Notes under the pieces: model-generated
What the model was told of the DNA's origin: nothing
The model's input: only the letters and a program-made list of their open reading frames with translations
Databases searched by the model: none
NCBI GenBank assembly: GCA_030411725.1
Contig: MU839842.1
Location: 62,001-126,000 of the forward strand
Direction: 5' to 3'
Source of the DNA: Echria macrotheca
Lineage: Eukaryota; Ascomycota; Sordariomycetes; Sordariales; Schizotheciaceae
DNA: 64,000 bases
Shown here: positions 19,713-31,368 of the stretch, in pieces
Numbering within the stretch: position 1 is the first letter of the stretch
Layout: every line of letters starts with the position of its first letter
Translations under genes and position numbers: made by a program

Positions 19713-20805
19713 TTTGCATCGCTATGCTGACTGTTGAGAAAAAAAAGTCCTGAATCTGATTGTTAGTTCTGCCAAATACCACGAAAGAGGTGATCGCCTA
19801 CCTACTTCCTTGATGTATATCTCATTTTGTTGGTGCATGTTGCGGACTGAGGCTCGCCGGAATGGAAGGCAGGACATTGGGTCCACAGAGGTTCAAAAGA
19901 TGCGAGGAGGGACGGCAGCAGAAGAAAAATGCCGGGAACATGCACAACTGAACATGCACTCAAGTGATAAGTGACGAGGCAGACTCCTGAAACTGCCGAT
20001 CGTGCCGTCGAACTACTCCTGTGGCTTACGCTCAACGATCTGTGTAACCACTCTTCGCGGAACTGTCGTGGGCATCTCGGTCCCACTCTTGCAATGCTGC
20101 GACTGGTTAGACCAGAAGATGTGCACAATTCCATGTGTGGTGACACGAAGTGCCTCTGTGTCAGGGAAGTTCATATCCCATCTCCAGTCCTCGGCTCTGT
20201 GTGCTGTATTTGAGTCGCTCAAGACGGCTTCATTTTGCGAATGACGAGGACTGGACACCCATTCGGAGCTTTCCATAGTGTGCCTCTGTACTCTGAGTCA
20301 TGTGAAGCTGTTTATACATCCAAATTGGCCGCTTACCATTGCTGTGATGCTGGGTCGAGAACACCGTCCACCCAGGAAAAAGGTGTACATGATATGTCAT
20401 TTTCAGAAGAATATCCAACGGCTAATTCCCTCCTCAGGCACAGAGACGCTGTGCCGCAGGCACACGGCGGAAGATGGCCAACCCGCACAAAGCACCAGCC
20501 ATACATATGCCGTTCGTTCTCCAGTGGCGTGTGGACTGTGGAGTATCAGCCGTGCGGTCTCCTGTCGGCGGATTTTTTGTTTCCCTTTGAAACAGTTTGT
20601 GTCGTCCTAAAAACTTGTGATTATGATGGAGGGCACCCTCGCCGTTTCGCAGCACCTAACAATTATCTGAAAAGACGATGGTGCTCTGGATTAGGCCCAG
20701 CTGATTGGGCCGTATCATCGAAGGTAGGTAGGTAGTTGAGTTTGGGTTTTGACAGCTGCATGTCAATTTTTTGTATTTTTACAAATAACTCACCACTTAA
20801 TTTCA
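19713..20805. other. Intergenic, nothing recognised
   Basis: About 1.1 kb. A short TAGGTAGGTAGG tract lies near 20724. The open frames here show no motif. Confidence 0.5.
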
Positions 20806-22833
20806 TCAAACATCTCCACCCTCACCGGTGACCCCAATCTTCGCTTTGATCCTCTCCGCCGTCTCTGTAATCCGCCCGCCGTCCCACCGTGACACCGGAT
20901 CAGGGTCAATCATCCCTCCGCACAATTCCAAGACTTGACTCACCAATGCATCCTCAAATCCCTCCTTCTCAAGTCGCGCACGGAGGCACTCAGGAAGAAC
21001 GCCCTTTTGCAGACCACCAAGCACATCTGCCCGCTCCATAGCCGTCGAGAATGGGCACATCAGCTCTACAAAGACCACCCCCAACGCAAAAACATCCACC
21101 TTTTCATTATCAGACAGTTGCTCTGGCTGGATGCTCTGGTTCAAGGACCCATCCCACGCGCAAGCAGGAGGCCGATAGAACGGCGTTCCCACCTGCTTGC
21201 CAGCCCTCCTTTCCTCCGGAAGTTTACCGTGGGCGAGCTGCGTCACGAGTCCAAAGTCACCAATGCGAGGGTTGAGCCATCGGGGCTGTTGTCCCTGGCA
21301 GGCGTGTTGACAGCTAGCATCGCAGTATCCGCTCAGTGGCTCCGACTCTGGGGCCGAGAGGAAGATATTCCGCGGTTTGATGTCCCGATGGATGAGTCGT
21401 CGCGACCACAGGTAGCGCAGTCCTGAGAGGATGGCGAGAAGAATCTGCAAGGATGGTAGGAGGTGATAACAATGCCGGGGGTGTTGCGCATCCGGCGAAG
21501 ACGAGAGATAGTGGAAAAGCGTCATCGGATACAGCGACATCTGGATGTACAGCTCGTGTGTGTGCGACAACTCATGGTGTGTCCGGTGGTGTTCATGCTG
21601 CAATCCGACAAGCGGTAGATTGGACCGCGTGCCATTGGTGAAGATGTCGCTGCCGCTGGCACTGGGCTCTTCTGATACTGACTGCTCAGATTCGACGGAC
21701 TCACTATCCTCCTGCGCCTTGTCTGGATCTTTGGTCGGGGCGGAATTCGAGTCCTCCGCAAATACAAAACCACAACTCGCCGACGGAGCATGTTCCGCTG
21801 AAAAGGTAAAGTCGGCACTGCTGTTAGCAGCGGTCTCCAGTAGCAGCTGCTGTCGTCGAGGTGCCGGTCTCTCTCGAGGAAGGCGGCGTGTCATTGCGGA
21901 CGACATTTCACCTGCCTGAGTTGTCGCCTGTGGCTCTTCGACCCATGTGGCGTGATACCGGACAATGTTGGCATGATCCAGTGACGCAAGTGTTTGGACT
22001 TCGACCAAGACATGTTGCAACTCCTCATGTCTCCCCTCGGTGAAGCTTTTGCTCAAATGCGGCGAAAGTGGTATCTTCTTTACGGCGTATGTCTTTTGGT
22101 CAAGCAAGTTTTGACATTTGAAGACACGCCCAAACCCCCCTCGGCCCAAGAGACACAGCTCTCTGAACGAATTTTGGTAGTGACTCTTGGGACGCGGCGG
22201 GGCGTATGTTGTCAACTGCCCGTCGGCAGAGGGATTTGGCTGCACGTTGAGCTGTCTCATGGCCGCTAGTAGGTCAGCTGGTGACGCGCCAGCTCCAAGC
22301 TGATCGAGACCAGCGAGATATTGCGCCCGAGTGTCGCGCAGCTCCTCAGACACCGCCTGAGCTTTGACAATGCCTGCTGATTGCAGCATGGTGCTGGCTT
22401 GGTTGAAAAGCTGCTGGGCAAGCGGCTGCACCTCGGGTGAGTGTTGGGTGTAGTTGTGGCCCGGATTGGCTTTATTCAGGAATTCGGCAGCGCGATTGCG
22501 GTAGTGTGCCTCCAGAAGTGTTGCTAGCAGCATGCCTTGGTGTTGACTGGTGTCCATATTGGCCTGGAATCCGACGTGTCGGCTTGGTCCGAGCTGTGCG
22601 ATGGAGCTGTCGGCCGAGATGCTCTGATCCGATATTGCTGCTCGGGATGATCGAGTTGTGCTTCGGTCGGCATCGTGGGATTCGGAATCATCTTCGGCAG
22701 AGGGATCGCGGTGTCGTGAAAGTGGCTGGTGCCGATGCGCTATCTGGCTTCGTGCGAGGTCGGGAGATTCCGACTCGGAAGGCGAGGTGGTGGATTGCGA
22801 GTCATCACTGGGGCTGCGGAAAAAACGGGACAT
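20806..22833 (-). CDS. HRI-like eIF2alpha family protein kinase
   Basis: A 675-aa Ser/Thr kinase. A Ser-rich, disordered N-terminus of about 95 residues and a helical region precede the kinase domain, which starts near 225 with LGRGGFGRVFK and the lysine in YAVKKIPL. An insert of about 130 acidic, low-complexity residues splits the N-lobe after YHATWVEEP. The catalytic loop is LIHRDIKPRNIFL, the metal motif is IGDFGLV, and helix F is KVDVFALGVVFVEL. The split N-lobe and these motifs are those of the PEK/GCN2/HRI family that phosphorylates eIF2alpha under stress. The activation segment reads GTPFYRPP where most kinases have an APE/SPE motif, followed by PEQL after 13 residues. No ribosome- or tRNA-binding domain is present, so HRI-like is the best fit. 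Confidence 0.85.
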   Translation of the reverse strand: MSRFFRSPSDDSQSTTSPSESESPDLARSQIAHRHQPLSRHRDPSAEDDSESHDADRSTTRSSRAAISDQSISADSSIAQLGPSRHVGFQANMDTSQHQGMLLATLLEAHYRNRAAEFLNKANPGHNYTQHSPEVQPLAQQLFNQASTMLQSAGIVKAQAVSEELRDTRAQYLAGLDQLGAGASPADLLAAMRQLNVQPNPSADGQLTTYAPPRPKSHYQNSFRELCLLGRGGFGRVFKCQNLLDQKTYAVKKIPLSPHLSKSFTEGRHEELQHVLVEVQTLASLDHANIVRYHATWVEEPQATTQAGEMSSAMTRRLPRERPAPRRQQLLLETAANSSADFTFSAEHAPSASCGFVFAEDSNSAPTKDPDKAQEDSESVESEQSVSEEPSASGSDIFTNGTRSNLPLVGLQHEHHRTHHELSHTHELYIQMSLYPMTLFHYLSSSPDAQHPRHCYHLLPSLQILLAILSGLRYLWSRRLIHRDIKPRNIFLSAPESEPLSGYCDASCQHACQGQQPRWLNPRIGDFGLVTQLAHGKLPEERRAGKQVGTPFYRPPACAWDGSLNQSIQPEQLSDNEKVDVFALGVVFVELMCPFSTAMERADVLGGLQKGVLPECLRARLEKEGFEDALVSQVLELCGGMIDPDPVSRWDGGRITETAERIKAKIGVTGEGGDV

Positions 22834-24360
22834 CCTTAGCTATCTCGCAGCCCGTCAACCGTTGATTCAGGAAGGCGCTATCTGCAATCGTGAGCGCTGA
22901 TGTGGCATTTAAGCATCTGACAGACGCACTGTTGCCTGAATGTTATCAACAAGGGCGTCGTGTTTGACTTTGACAGCTGGCAGATCACAGGTCAGGTGAC
23001 TCAAACAGAAATAGCAACTGGAGCGAGTCAAGCAATGACCCGCACAAAGCGGCTCTTTCTTGGCGGACTTGGTAGCGCCTCAAGAAACGTTCAGTTGGGA
23101 CAACAGCGTGAAGATGTGATCTGACATTGAGGAACAAAAACAAGAATTCCTCTCACCCATGAAGTGGGGTGGCAGACCTTCAAGATCTGAAAGTTACGCG
23201 ACCAGTGATGTTACATTATGTAGCTGTCAAAACCATTTCACCTTCACAATAAGCGCAACGTGATATGATATTCTTCCCGCAGCAGTTGAAACTAAATAAC
23301 GCGTAGAAATAACAATTACATTACCTATGACTATCATAACAGGCTCAGCGAGGCACAAAGGAAGGAATTGTCATCACTGGTGACATGGCTCAAATGTCAA
23401 ACCCGCCCCACCTTCCTGCTGTGGTTTCTGCCGGTGCTTACCGCCTTGCCCCGCTACGTTATTCGCAAGTCAGATGTCTTTTCTCCCGAGGTCGGGAACG
23501 GCATTTTCATTCCTGTTTGTTGCTTTGAGACTCACTACATTTGAACTTGCCAGATCCACGATTGACACGGTGTTGCCATGACAAAGTTTCCACCTTTTCG
23601 GCTGGATATTAACCTTCACCGATGAAGTGGGTACCCCGCCTTCCTTATTCGTCCTAGCGCGGTCTCTGGCTCGTCAGGGACGTGATGGAAACATCTCGAA
23701 CTTTTCAGTCTCTCATGAGAGAGAACTGACTGATATCCATGAAATATGGAACCAACATCTCGGAAGCAAGATAGATCAGGGACTATGGAGAGGTATAAGT
23801 CATTTGGGATATTCTCTCCTGTGGTAATCTTGATTCTAGGTTGGAAGCCGTCCCGTCCTCCCACAGTCGTGTCGTCGTAACCTTTGCTTGAAGAAAACAA
23901 CTGCAACCGTGTGACTTTCCACGAGCAAAACAACTTGGAACAGACTAAACCTCTATGAGACTCGTCCATATCTTGAAGCCATTCATCAGCGCCGTACGAA
24001 TCTCATATCAAGGACTTATTTATCTATGACCGTTGGACCCGAATGTTTCCTTTTGTGGAGAAGGTTGAGACGGTCCATAGGTACATATTGTGATGTAGAC
24101 GAGGACCACCTGAGACATACCTAGATATTTGCAAAGTTACCTTTTTTGCATCTAGAATCTGGTGATGTCACTGATTGGCAAAGCCCGATAGGCAACTGGA
24201 TCCCGGTCTGTTATCTTTTCCCGGTGGTCGGTTCATCATGTGGGTTTTTACCCCTCATCAACCCGACACCGTCCATCTCGAACTGTTCACACATCAACTT
24301 CTGCGTCAACCATTAAAACAGAGGCTCGCTCATTCCAAGTCACACATCAAATCTGACAAG
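22834..24360. other. Intergenic between two divergent genes
   Basis: 1.5 kb between the kinase start and the dehydrogenase start. No gene supported. It presumably holds both promoters. Confidence 0.5.
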
Positions 24361-25086
24361 ATGCCAGTCTACTGCGTAACCGGTACGAACCGCGGCATCG
24401 GCCTCGAAATCGTCCGCCAGCTAGCGCAGTCGCCCTCCAACAGAATATTCGCAACGGTACGGCCGGAAGCCGATCTCGGCGACCTCAAAGCGGTTTCCTC
24501 GGAGACAACACACATTCTCGCATGCGATACAGGCAGCCTCACATCAATCCACGGGTTTGCCAAGGAAACCGCGCGGCTGCTTTCAGTCCTCGGCGGTCTG
24601 AAGATTGACTATGTCATCAACGGAGCAGCCGTGAATCTCGCGTCGTCGCAAAACAGTCTGGGCCTTGGGCCTGATGACTTCGCGGCCATGATGGCTATTA
24701 ACGTCCTCGGCCCGGCCAAGGTCGTTGAGTTTCTGCTGGAGAACGGGGCGCTGGCGGATGATGTAAAGGTTGGGAATATGACGTCCGGTCTGGCGAGTAT
24801 GGTCCGCACGGTCGAGACGAAGGGGCGCAAGTGTACTGGGTACAGCATTTCGAAGGTCGGGTTGAATATGCTTAGCGTTCACATGGCCGAGGATCTGAGG
24901 GAGAGTCTGAAGGAGGCTGTGGTTGTCGTTCTTGATCCTGGCTGGGTCAAAACGAGGATGGGTGGGCAGGGGGCCGTATTAGAGCCTGCGGAGAGTGTGA
25001 GTGGGATTTTGGGCGTTATACATGGGTTGAAGGCAGAGGATAACGGTAAGTTTTTCCATCATACCGGAAGTGAGATTCCTTGGTGA
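24361..25086 (+). CDS. Short-chain dehydrogenase/reductase (C-factor-like)
   Basis: A 241-aa classical-size SDR, intronless. The cofactor motif TGTNRGIG sits at residues 7-14, the structural INGAA motif replaces NNAG, and the active site is YSISK with a preceding Ser/Thr in NMTSGLASM. The family tail PGWVKTRMGG follows. This arrangement fits the C-factor/sniffer-like subgroup of NAD(P)H-dependent oxidoreductases. The substrate is unknown. Start ATG 24361 has a good context (AAGATGC) and places the nucleotide-binding motif at the right distance from the N-terminus. Confidence 0.92.
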   Translation: MPVYCVTGTNRGIGLEIVRQLAQSPSNRIFATVRPEADLGDLKAVSSETTHILACDTGSLTSIHGFAKETARLLSVLGGLKIDYVINGAAVNLASSQNSLGLGPDDFAAMMAINVLGPAKVVEFLLENGALADDVKVGNMTSGLASMVRTVETKGRKCTGYSISKVGLNMLSVHMAEDLRESLKEAVVVVLDPGWVKTRMGGQGAVLEPAESVSGILGVIHGLKAEDNGKFFHHTGSEIPW

Positions 25087-25664
25087 TGGCATATCTGCCA
25101 GTAGGATGGAGTTACCTTTGGTGACCCTCAAGAAAAGACAACATGAAATATGGCTCGAAGGGGTATCGATCTGTCCGCCGTTTCTCTCTCTTGAAGCTCT
25201 ACGTGCTTGTTGAGCCTTTGACAGCTATTTGTGGTAATATTCCCTTGAACCGTTATATTAACGGGCCGAATGACTTCCCGTAGCCTCTCCTGCAGCCTGC
25301 GGCCATTTCGGCTTTGTACTGGTCAAGAAGCAAGGTCTCACCCGCATCCCTTCGTACACAGCTGTGTAATCATGAAATGTTCATGATAATGAAGTCTGTA
25401 AAGAGATTAGCTCCTTAGCCCTCGTCCAGTCAAGCGTTCGAGAGGCTGCATTTGCATATGTTGTGTACCTGGAAACCCCGCACTGTCGCTCCATGCTCTA
25501 CAGACACTCTTCGACCAAGCTACCGCGAGAATCTTTTCTCCGCCTCTGAAGGTACCTGTCCATACCCTCGTTGACTTGATTAGCTCGGTTCTTCAACACC
25601 CAACCACGAGTCCTTCTCGGCCTCTTTGACATTATTTTGCGCTATCCCGGACTTCCCAACACAA
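25087..25664. other. Intergenic, nothing recognised
   Basis: About 580 bp without a supportable feature. Confidence 0.5.
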
Positions 25665-26654
25665 ATGTGGACCGACGAGCCCGCTGAACGTTTCCCAACA
25701 GAGTATGTTGACGGAGGCGAAGTCGTGGACGGCGATGATATATCCTTGCACGAGTACCGTCCCGATGGCCCGTCAGAACATACCAGCAGGCCCACCAGCA
25801 GGCCCAGGCCATCCGGCTCCCCTCCCAGGCCTTCTAGACGACCCTCTCCACGGAATGCTCATATACGACGAGGACCCAGACGGCCTGCGAGAGCTTCGGA
25901 GTTGGTCCAGCTCGACTTCCCCCACCGGCTAGCTGCAGCAGGAAACATCCACCTCTTTGTTCGTGACCTGGACAGGAACCGCGATGTGAAGGGGTACAGC
26001 ATCTATCTTGCCACGCTCCAGCGGATGGTGCTATGTGATTTGCGGAGGCAGCTGGCGGAGGTCGTGGCGCAGCTGGAGGGCGGTAGACGTGCGTCAAGGG
26101 TGTTAAGAGAGGATGCGATGAAGTTGTTGGCAGAGTACTGTAACGCGGTGCGGGACTACGACTTTATCGCCGAGCGTTTGGCCAAGGCTCGTGAGGAGGG
26201 TGAAGATGATCCCTTTCAGATATCATCGAATCATTTGCTGGATTTGTGTCTGATGCGCGACGCTGGGTTGTTGCCGGTCAAGGGGAAGGATGATCTTAGC
26301 TGGGACGATCTGTATCACCGTGTCAAGGTGGACCGGGATCGATATCATGACTTGCAGAATGTGCTTCCCAGTCAGTCGAGGAGTAGGCGGCACGATGCGA
26401 TATTGGCAAACCTGTATCTCGACAGACTGGTAATGGGGTTGGCGGGAGGGACAGCGCTGATCGCGCCAATGTTGATCATGGTGCTGCACAAGGACTTGGT
26501 AACAACGTTGGTGACGACGACGGCGGCGACGATGTTGTTTGCAGGAGCACTGGCGCTGTTGGGGACGAAGCTAAAAGGGGAGACGGTGCTCGCCTCAGTA
26601 GCAGCGTACGCGGCAGTTCTTGTTGTCTTCGTCGGAACAAACGGCTCGGGTTAA
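25665..26654 (+). CDS. DUF6594-type membrane protein
   Basis: 329 aa. A disordered, Pro/Arg/Ser-rich N-terminus of about 90 residues leads to a helical domain with the family pattern around YSIYLATLQRMVLCDLRRQL. It ends with a pair or triplet of hydrophobic helices (TALIAPMLIMVL, TTAATMLFAGALALLG, SVAAYAAVLVVFVG). This architecture is that of the fungal DUF6594 family, often found near incompatibility genes and of unknown role. ATG 25665 is the first start; upstream in-frame codons contain none. No introns are needed. Confidence 0.78.
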   Translation: MWTDEPAERFPTEYVDGGEVVDGDDISLHEYRPDGPSEHTSRPTSRPRPSGSPPRPSRRPSPRNAHIRRGPRRPARASELVQLDFPHRLAAAGNIHLFVRDLDRNRDVKGYSIYLATLQRMVLCDLRRQLAEVVAQLEGGRRASRVLREDAMKLLAEYCNAVRDYDFIAERLAKAREEGEDDPFQISSNHLLDLCLMRDAGLLPVKGKDDLSWDDLYHRVKVDRDRYHDLQNVLPSQSRSRRHDAILANLYLDRLVMGLAGGTALIAPMLIMVLHKDLVTTLVTTTAATMLFAGALALLGTKLKGETVLASVAAYAAVLVVFVGTNGSG

Positions 26655-27287
26655 GAGAGGCATTGCAGCTGGTTTATCTGAGTGTCGCCAGATAGAGCTA
26701 CATATAATTGGATTTTCATTATGCAACGTAAAGTGTAGGTACCTTGAAGCCTCCTGACGGCAAGGCGCTCCGCTTGCCCGCAACCACTTCACAAGCCATA
26801 ACATGCGCAGTGATCTTTCGGCTCAACCTTACTCACGGCATCCTCCGTGCCGAGAGTTGACATTCAGGGAGATCGATACCGCGGTTCTTTGCTTCCATCC
26901 TTGTCACCGGAAATCCGATGTGTCACAACCATCACACCGACTGTCAAAGGTGTCGCACGGCCCTCGCGACTAACCGGTTTCAACGCCTGTGGGCAGAACA
27001 GTAAATTCCGGGAACCAATGAAACCAGTTACCCCAAACCCACCAGCATCAACCATCGCGGATCCTGGCTTGGGCTAGCCTTGAACAGATGATTTCCAGAA
27101 TCAGCGGGGTGCCCAGCGATCGGTTCGCGGCGTGGATCACTCCGCAACCAACGGCTGGTTAATTACCGGGCCGAAGGTCAGCCGTCGGGGTCTGTTGAAG
27201 AAGCTGGGCTTTTCCTACAAACATGGTACAATCGCCCCGGGCGGTGGAGAATGTGGGAAAAAAAGCTGGATGTTTTCTTCGTCGAAG
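26655..27287. other. Intergenic, nothing recognised
   Basis: About 630 bp. No supportable feature. Confidence 0.5.
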
Positions 27288-28615
27288 ATGGCCGTCTTGC
27301 CCCGGCAAGCGCCGCCTCCCCCGACATTGCCACCTTCGTACAACACGGCGCCGCTGCTCAACCAGCCGGCCAATCTTTTGGGTTTAATCATCACCTTTCT
27401 CGCTTGCTCGTGGATATGCACTCTCCTCCGGCTGTACATCCGGCTCGTCGCCAAGCGTAGCCCGGGATGTGATGACTTCTTCATCGTTCTCACCATGGTA
27501 ACGAAGCGGTACCCGATCCGAGTATGTCCGCTGCTCGGCTGAACATTCACATTAGATGTCCACCACTTGTGGCACCGCGGCACTTTGCATCAGTGTGTTA
27601 GCCCCTATTATCACCGCACCCATAACTCGCTAACATGTGTTTAACCAAGTGACGAACATGGGCCTGGGGAAGCCAATATCTGCACTCTCCCTTAAAGAGT
27701 TACAGGCCATCCTAAAGGTACCTCAAGTTGTGTTCCCGCGCAATGAACAGCCACTGACCTCCGCTCTAGCCCATCTATATCGTCGCAGTGACGTTTCCCG
27801 TTTCCTCGACCTTTGTCAAGCTCGCCTTGCTCCTGCAGTACCTCGCCGCCTTCCCAGGACGACGCATCCGGCCGTTCTGCAAGGCCATGCTCGCCATCGT
27901 CACCCTGCACGGCGCCGCCTTCTTCTTCCTCAGCGTCTTCTCATGTTGGCCCATCCCCTCCTTCTGGGATTTTTCTATCCCCGGCCACTGCTGGGGCTTC
28001 GCGTCCCGCGACAAGCTCGAGTTCATGCGCATCACCATCACGCAGGTAGCGACCAACGCCACGCTCGACCTCGTCATCCTGCTGATCCCCGTCTGTCGGC
28101 TTTTCCGACGCGACTCGCCAACGACAACAAAATGGAGCCTGTTGGGCTTGTTTGCGCTTGGTATTGGCTCTATCGTGTGTGGCTTTTGGCGCGTTGCGTA
28201 CCTTGTCGACCTCAAGGACCGGCCGCTGTTTGATCCGATCTGGGACAATCCGACCGTCATGGGGCTTGCTTCTGTCGAGACGCATCTTGCGGCGGTCTGC
28301 TCTGCCCTACCTGTTTTATGGCCTGCGCTAAAGACCACGTGGAACCGGATTCTGGTGCAGGTCACGTACGAGGTGAGAGTCACGCAGGAGTATGGGGTTT
28401 TCCAGCCGAGGAAGCAGGCAATGGATATGGAGCTGCAGGATATGCCGGAGGATAGGGATCTTGATGAACAGCCAGAGGGGTGGGACCCGTATGTTGGGGA
28501 TGAGAACACAGGGATAGGGGAGAACGAGACGGTTGTCGAGGCGCTCCCGGTGAAGAAGCCAGCGAGAAAGGGGAGCACTGCTTTTCTCTGGCATGATGGG
28601 CAAGGGACATCTTAG
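27288..28615 (+). CDS. PTH11-like seven-helix membrane protein (rhodopsin-fold family)
   Basis: A 386-aa integral membrane protein of the fungal PTH11/SAT4-like family (putative G-protein-coupled receptors). Four exons are joined in frame: 27288-27497, 27556-27592, 27650-27717 and 27770-28615. Exon 1 gives LIITFLACSWICTLLRLYIR; exons 2-3 are short (37 and 68 nt) and supply the second and third helix region, ending in SALSLKELQAILK. Exon 4 carries FVKLALLLQYLAAFPG, the CWPIPSFWDF loop, LDLVILLIPVCRLF and LLGLFALGIGSIVCG, the usual order of helices 4-7. The cytosolic tail of about 100 residues is acidic. The ligand is unknown. It is convergent with the gene at 28703-29228. Confidence 0.82.
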
Positions 28616-28702
28616 ACACATAGACTGGATAAGGAACAGATCTAAACACGTTGAAACAGAAATCACGACACCTCCGTGAACCCGGTATGTATGAATATCT
28701 TG

Positions 28703-29228
28703 TTAGGCCAAAACAGACTCCTCGCATATCTCCTTCCAACTCTCTCCATACATAGCCCCGTACATAAAACAGCCCCCCACCTTCACCAAACAGACTGCCG
28801 ATGCGACCTTGGTCAATCTCCTTGTAGAGTACCGTGAATCCCCGTGCGTTGCAAGTAGAAGCAGCACAGGCTGATCCCCAAACATTAACAGACATGCCAG
28901 CCATGCTTTGTTGCTGGAGGCTAGAGATGGACTGTCGTCTACCGTCCTCGCCATCTGCATCCGCATTACCACCAGTAGACGACCCAGGACGTGACCCCTT
29001 ACACCGAAGCTCCATCTCACGCTGGCGGGAGGCTTTCTGAATGTCCAGGAGCCCGGCATAACGCATCTCAATTGTATCCCGCACCCAGTCCAGGCACGGG
29101 CGGGAAAGGCGAAGGAGCGTCAAGGTAGGATCCATAATAGCAGCTTGGGTGTCAGATGCAATGCCACATGTATCGAGGCATTCGCGCCACTCACTATCGC
29201 TCTCTCCAGTACTGTCGAGCTTGTTCAT
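28703..29228 (-). CDS. Small protein of unknown function
   Basis: The frame from ATG 29228 (MNKLDSTGESDSEWRECLDT) reads through a helical segment (RPCLDWVRDTIEMRYAGLLD) but, if unspliced, runs 230 bp into the convergent receptor gene. A 73-nt intron at 28821-28893 (GTCTGT to ACAAG) switches to a frame ending in GESWKEICEESVLA at 28703. That gives a 150-aa product clear of its neighbour. The splice site is my best guess, and an additional 5' exon near 29400-29450 is possible. I recognise no family. Confidence 0.45.
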
Positions 29229-30231
29229 CTTGCCTCCCGTCACGCGTCCAGCAATAAAGTGGAGGAGAGTGATTTAAAGACCCCCATCATCAGCGTCAAT
29301 CTCTCTTCTGGGTCCGTTGGCGGGCCAGTTGGTCCACTGACCCCAAATCTCGTCTCCCTTGGACGCTGAGAGTCCAATATAAGTAATGGTTTACCGAGAT
29401 ATGAGAGCCTCCCTGATCGTGACATACGCATCATCTTCCATGGCCTAGAGCTTTGAGGAATCTGGAGAGGTATGTCGTTCAAAGCGGAGCACCTATCGGA
29501 GCGAGCGTAAGCGGGCGGAGGTTAGGTATTGTTCAGGGACACCATTTCGCACACCCAGACATGTCCCGCAGCAAAATCTGGAAAGACCTCACCAAGCAAT
29601 TAAAGGTCTTTGCGGCAACACTCGAAAACCACACCCTGAACGACTTCATGGCAGCGAATGGCCCGACCGTCGTCGACTTGGCATTGCCGCTCAAGCCCTC
29701 CGCGCATTCTTTATGATCTGGAAACACCTCTGCCCAGGCAAACATCCCAAAGTGGTCGATCGGAGGGCCGTCGCCTTCGCCTCTCTCCAGCTCCTGGCGA
29801 ATTTTGGCGCGAAGCCCGCCCATCTACCACCGCATCCGAAGAGGCTATAGCGGATTCCGTAGATTTGGGTACCTACCTGGTAGGTAAGGCGTCAGGGCAG
29901 GATCCTTAGGCCTTATATTATTATAAAGAGGCCTGTTTTCGGGGGTTTCAGGGGCGAGCAAACCAACAAAGCAGCGCTAAAACGGACATCGGGTGCATCT
30001 CTCCGGCTTCATGCTTTTGTTGTTTGGGACAAACATCAACCTTTGGGGTAGAGGCTTTTTTTTAAAACACGAACGCAATGCTACGCGGCCTTCGAGACAA
30101 GGTTACGAACAAGGTGAGCACGAGCATCACAAAGGCCGCCGACCATCTTGGACTTCGCAATGACTTTCCCGTCGAAAACGTCAAATTGTGCTTCGGGGAG
30201 GCAGGAAAAGCCTAACAAACCTACCCCGTAT
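29229..30231. other. Uncertain region, several overlapping open frames
   Basis: Between 29450 and 29910 three frames on both strands stay open for 50-100 codons. None has a recognisable domain and they exclude one another. A short exon of a neighbouring gene may lie here. The rest shows nothing. Confidence 0.35.
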
Positions 30232-31368
30232 CTAATATTTGTAGCACAGATTTGTAGCCTTGACATCCATGTAAGCTCTGACTTTCGCATCCGGCGCAAA
30301 TCCCATCATGGGAAGAATATCATCAAGAGTAGCCACCGTGGTTCCATCCTCCCTGACACCACCGTAGGCAAGGGTTCTGGCCTGGGGATTCTGTTGCTGC
30401 CACAGCCACCAGAGACGATCAACCTGTGTGTGGTGGAGGAAGAACATGGGATCTGTGATGCCATGTTAGAAAGGACACCACAACATGACAAACCCGATTT
30501 GCAGATGGACTCAGAGAACATACCGTTGGGAGAAGACAACTGCGGTCCCATGTCCCCCGCAAAATTCCCAACGCCCTGATGCACCGCGCCATGCGGGCCA
30601 TTCTCCAACCCGTTATGCCACCCTTCATACGTGGTCTCGGCGTTGATGGTGGCCATGACCTCGGGGGTATAGCTCGCGCCCAGCATCTCGGTGATGTTGT
30701 ACTCGGGATAGCCCGGCTCCCACACGCGAAGCAGACAGTGCGGGCGGACCTCGGTGTTCCAGTACTTGAGCTGGAGGTTCTTGAACGGGCCGTCCAGGAC
30801 GCAGTTGGTGCCCCATGTGGTCGAGGTCTGGTTGCCGTTGCCGCCGAAGCCGGTCACGGGGTCCCAGACCTTGGCTTTGGATGGGGCCGAGGAGTCGGCG
30901 ACCCAGTCCCAATACCTGAATGGGGGTTGTTAGATGAGGAACAGAAGGTTTGATGGCGGCTTACATGGCATTGCCGGTGTATCCACAGTCGTGCAGAGCG
31001 TTCTCGTACAGCTGCACGAAATAGCGGTGCCAGGGCAGGAAGGCTGGGACACTGTGGACTGGACTTATTATTAGCACCAAATTGTCAAACCAGTATCACT
31101 TCATGGACATACTCTGGGGGAAGAGCGTTGCATGCACCCAGACGAAATCGTCATACAGCCGGTGGGACAGACCGAGCTTGGAGGGCTTGGTCGTCAGACA
31201 CTTGACGGCATTGATGTAAGACGTCCGCTCGGACTGAGTGGCCTTGGACCACTCCTTCCGCAGCTTGGGCGTAGTGCACGCTCGAGGGGCGAGGGGATCA
31301 GAGCTGGGAAGCGCAACGGCAGCCTCGATGAAGGCGCCGAGGAGAGTAACTACCTGCAACAGCTTCAT
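30232..31368 (-). CDS. Secreted tyrosinase (type-3 copper oxidase)
   Basis: 320 aa in four exons: 31368-31113, 31058-30965, 30915-30524 and 30452-30232. The N-terminus MKLLQVVTLLGAFIEAAVAL is a signal peptide. CuA histidines lie in LSHRLYDDFVWVH and FLPWHRYF; CuB histidines in WHNGLENGPHGAVHQ and in SPNDPMFFLHHTQVDRLWW. All three splice junctions restore these motifs in frame. Such enzymes hydroxylate tyrosine and oxidise catechols. In the ustiloxin-type RiPP pathways a tyrosinase (UstQ) takes part in modifying the tyrosine of the core peptide, so the Tyr-rich precursor gene 4.8 kb away makes this a candidate cluster member. An independent role in melanin or phenol oxidation is equally possible. 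It lacks the C-terminal inhibitory extension of long fungal tyrosinases. Confidence 0.93.

Noticed and set aside
29533..29823. 96-codon minus-strand frame with good codon use
   Set aside because: Two plus-strand frames are equally open across the same bases and none has a recognised domain.
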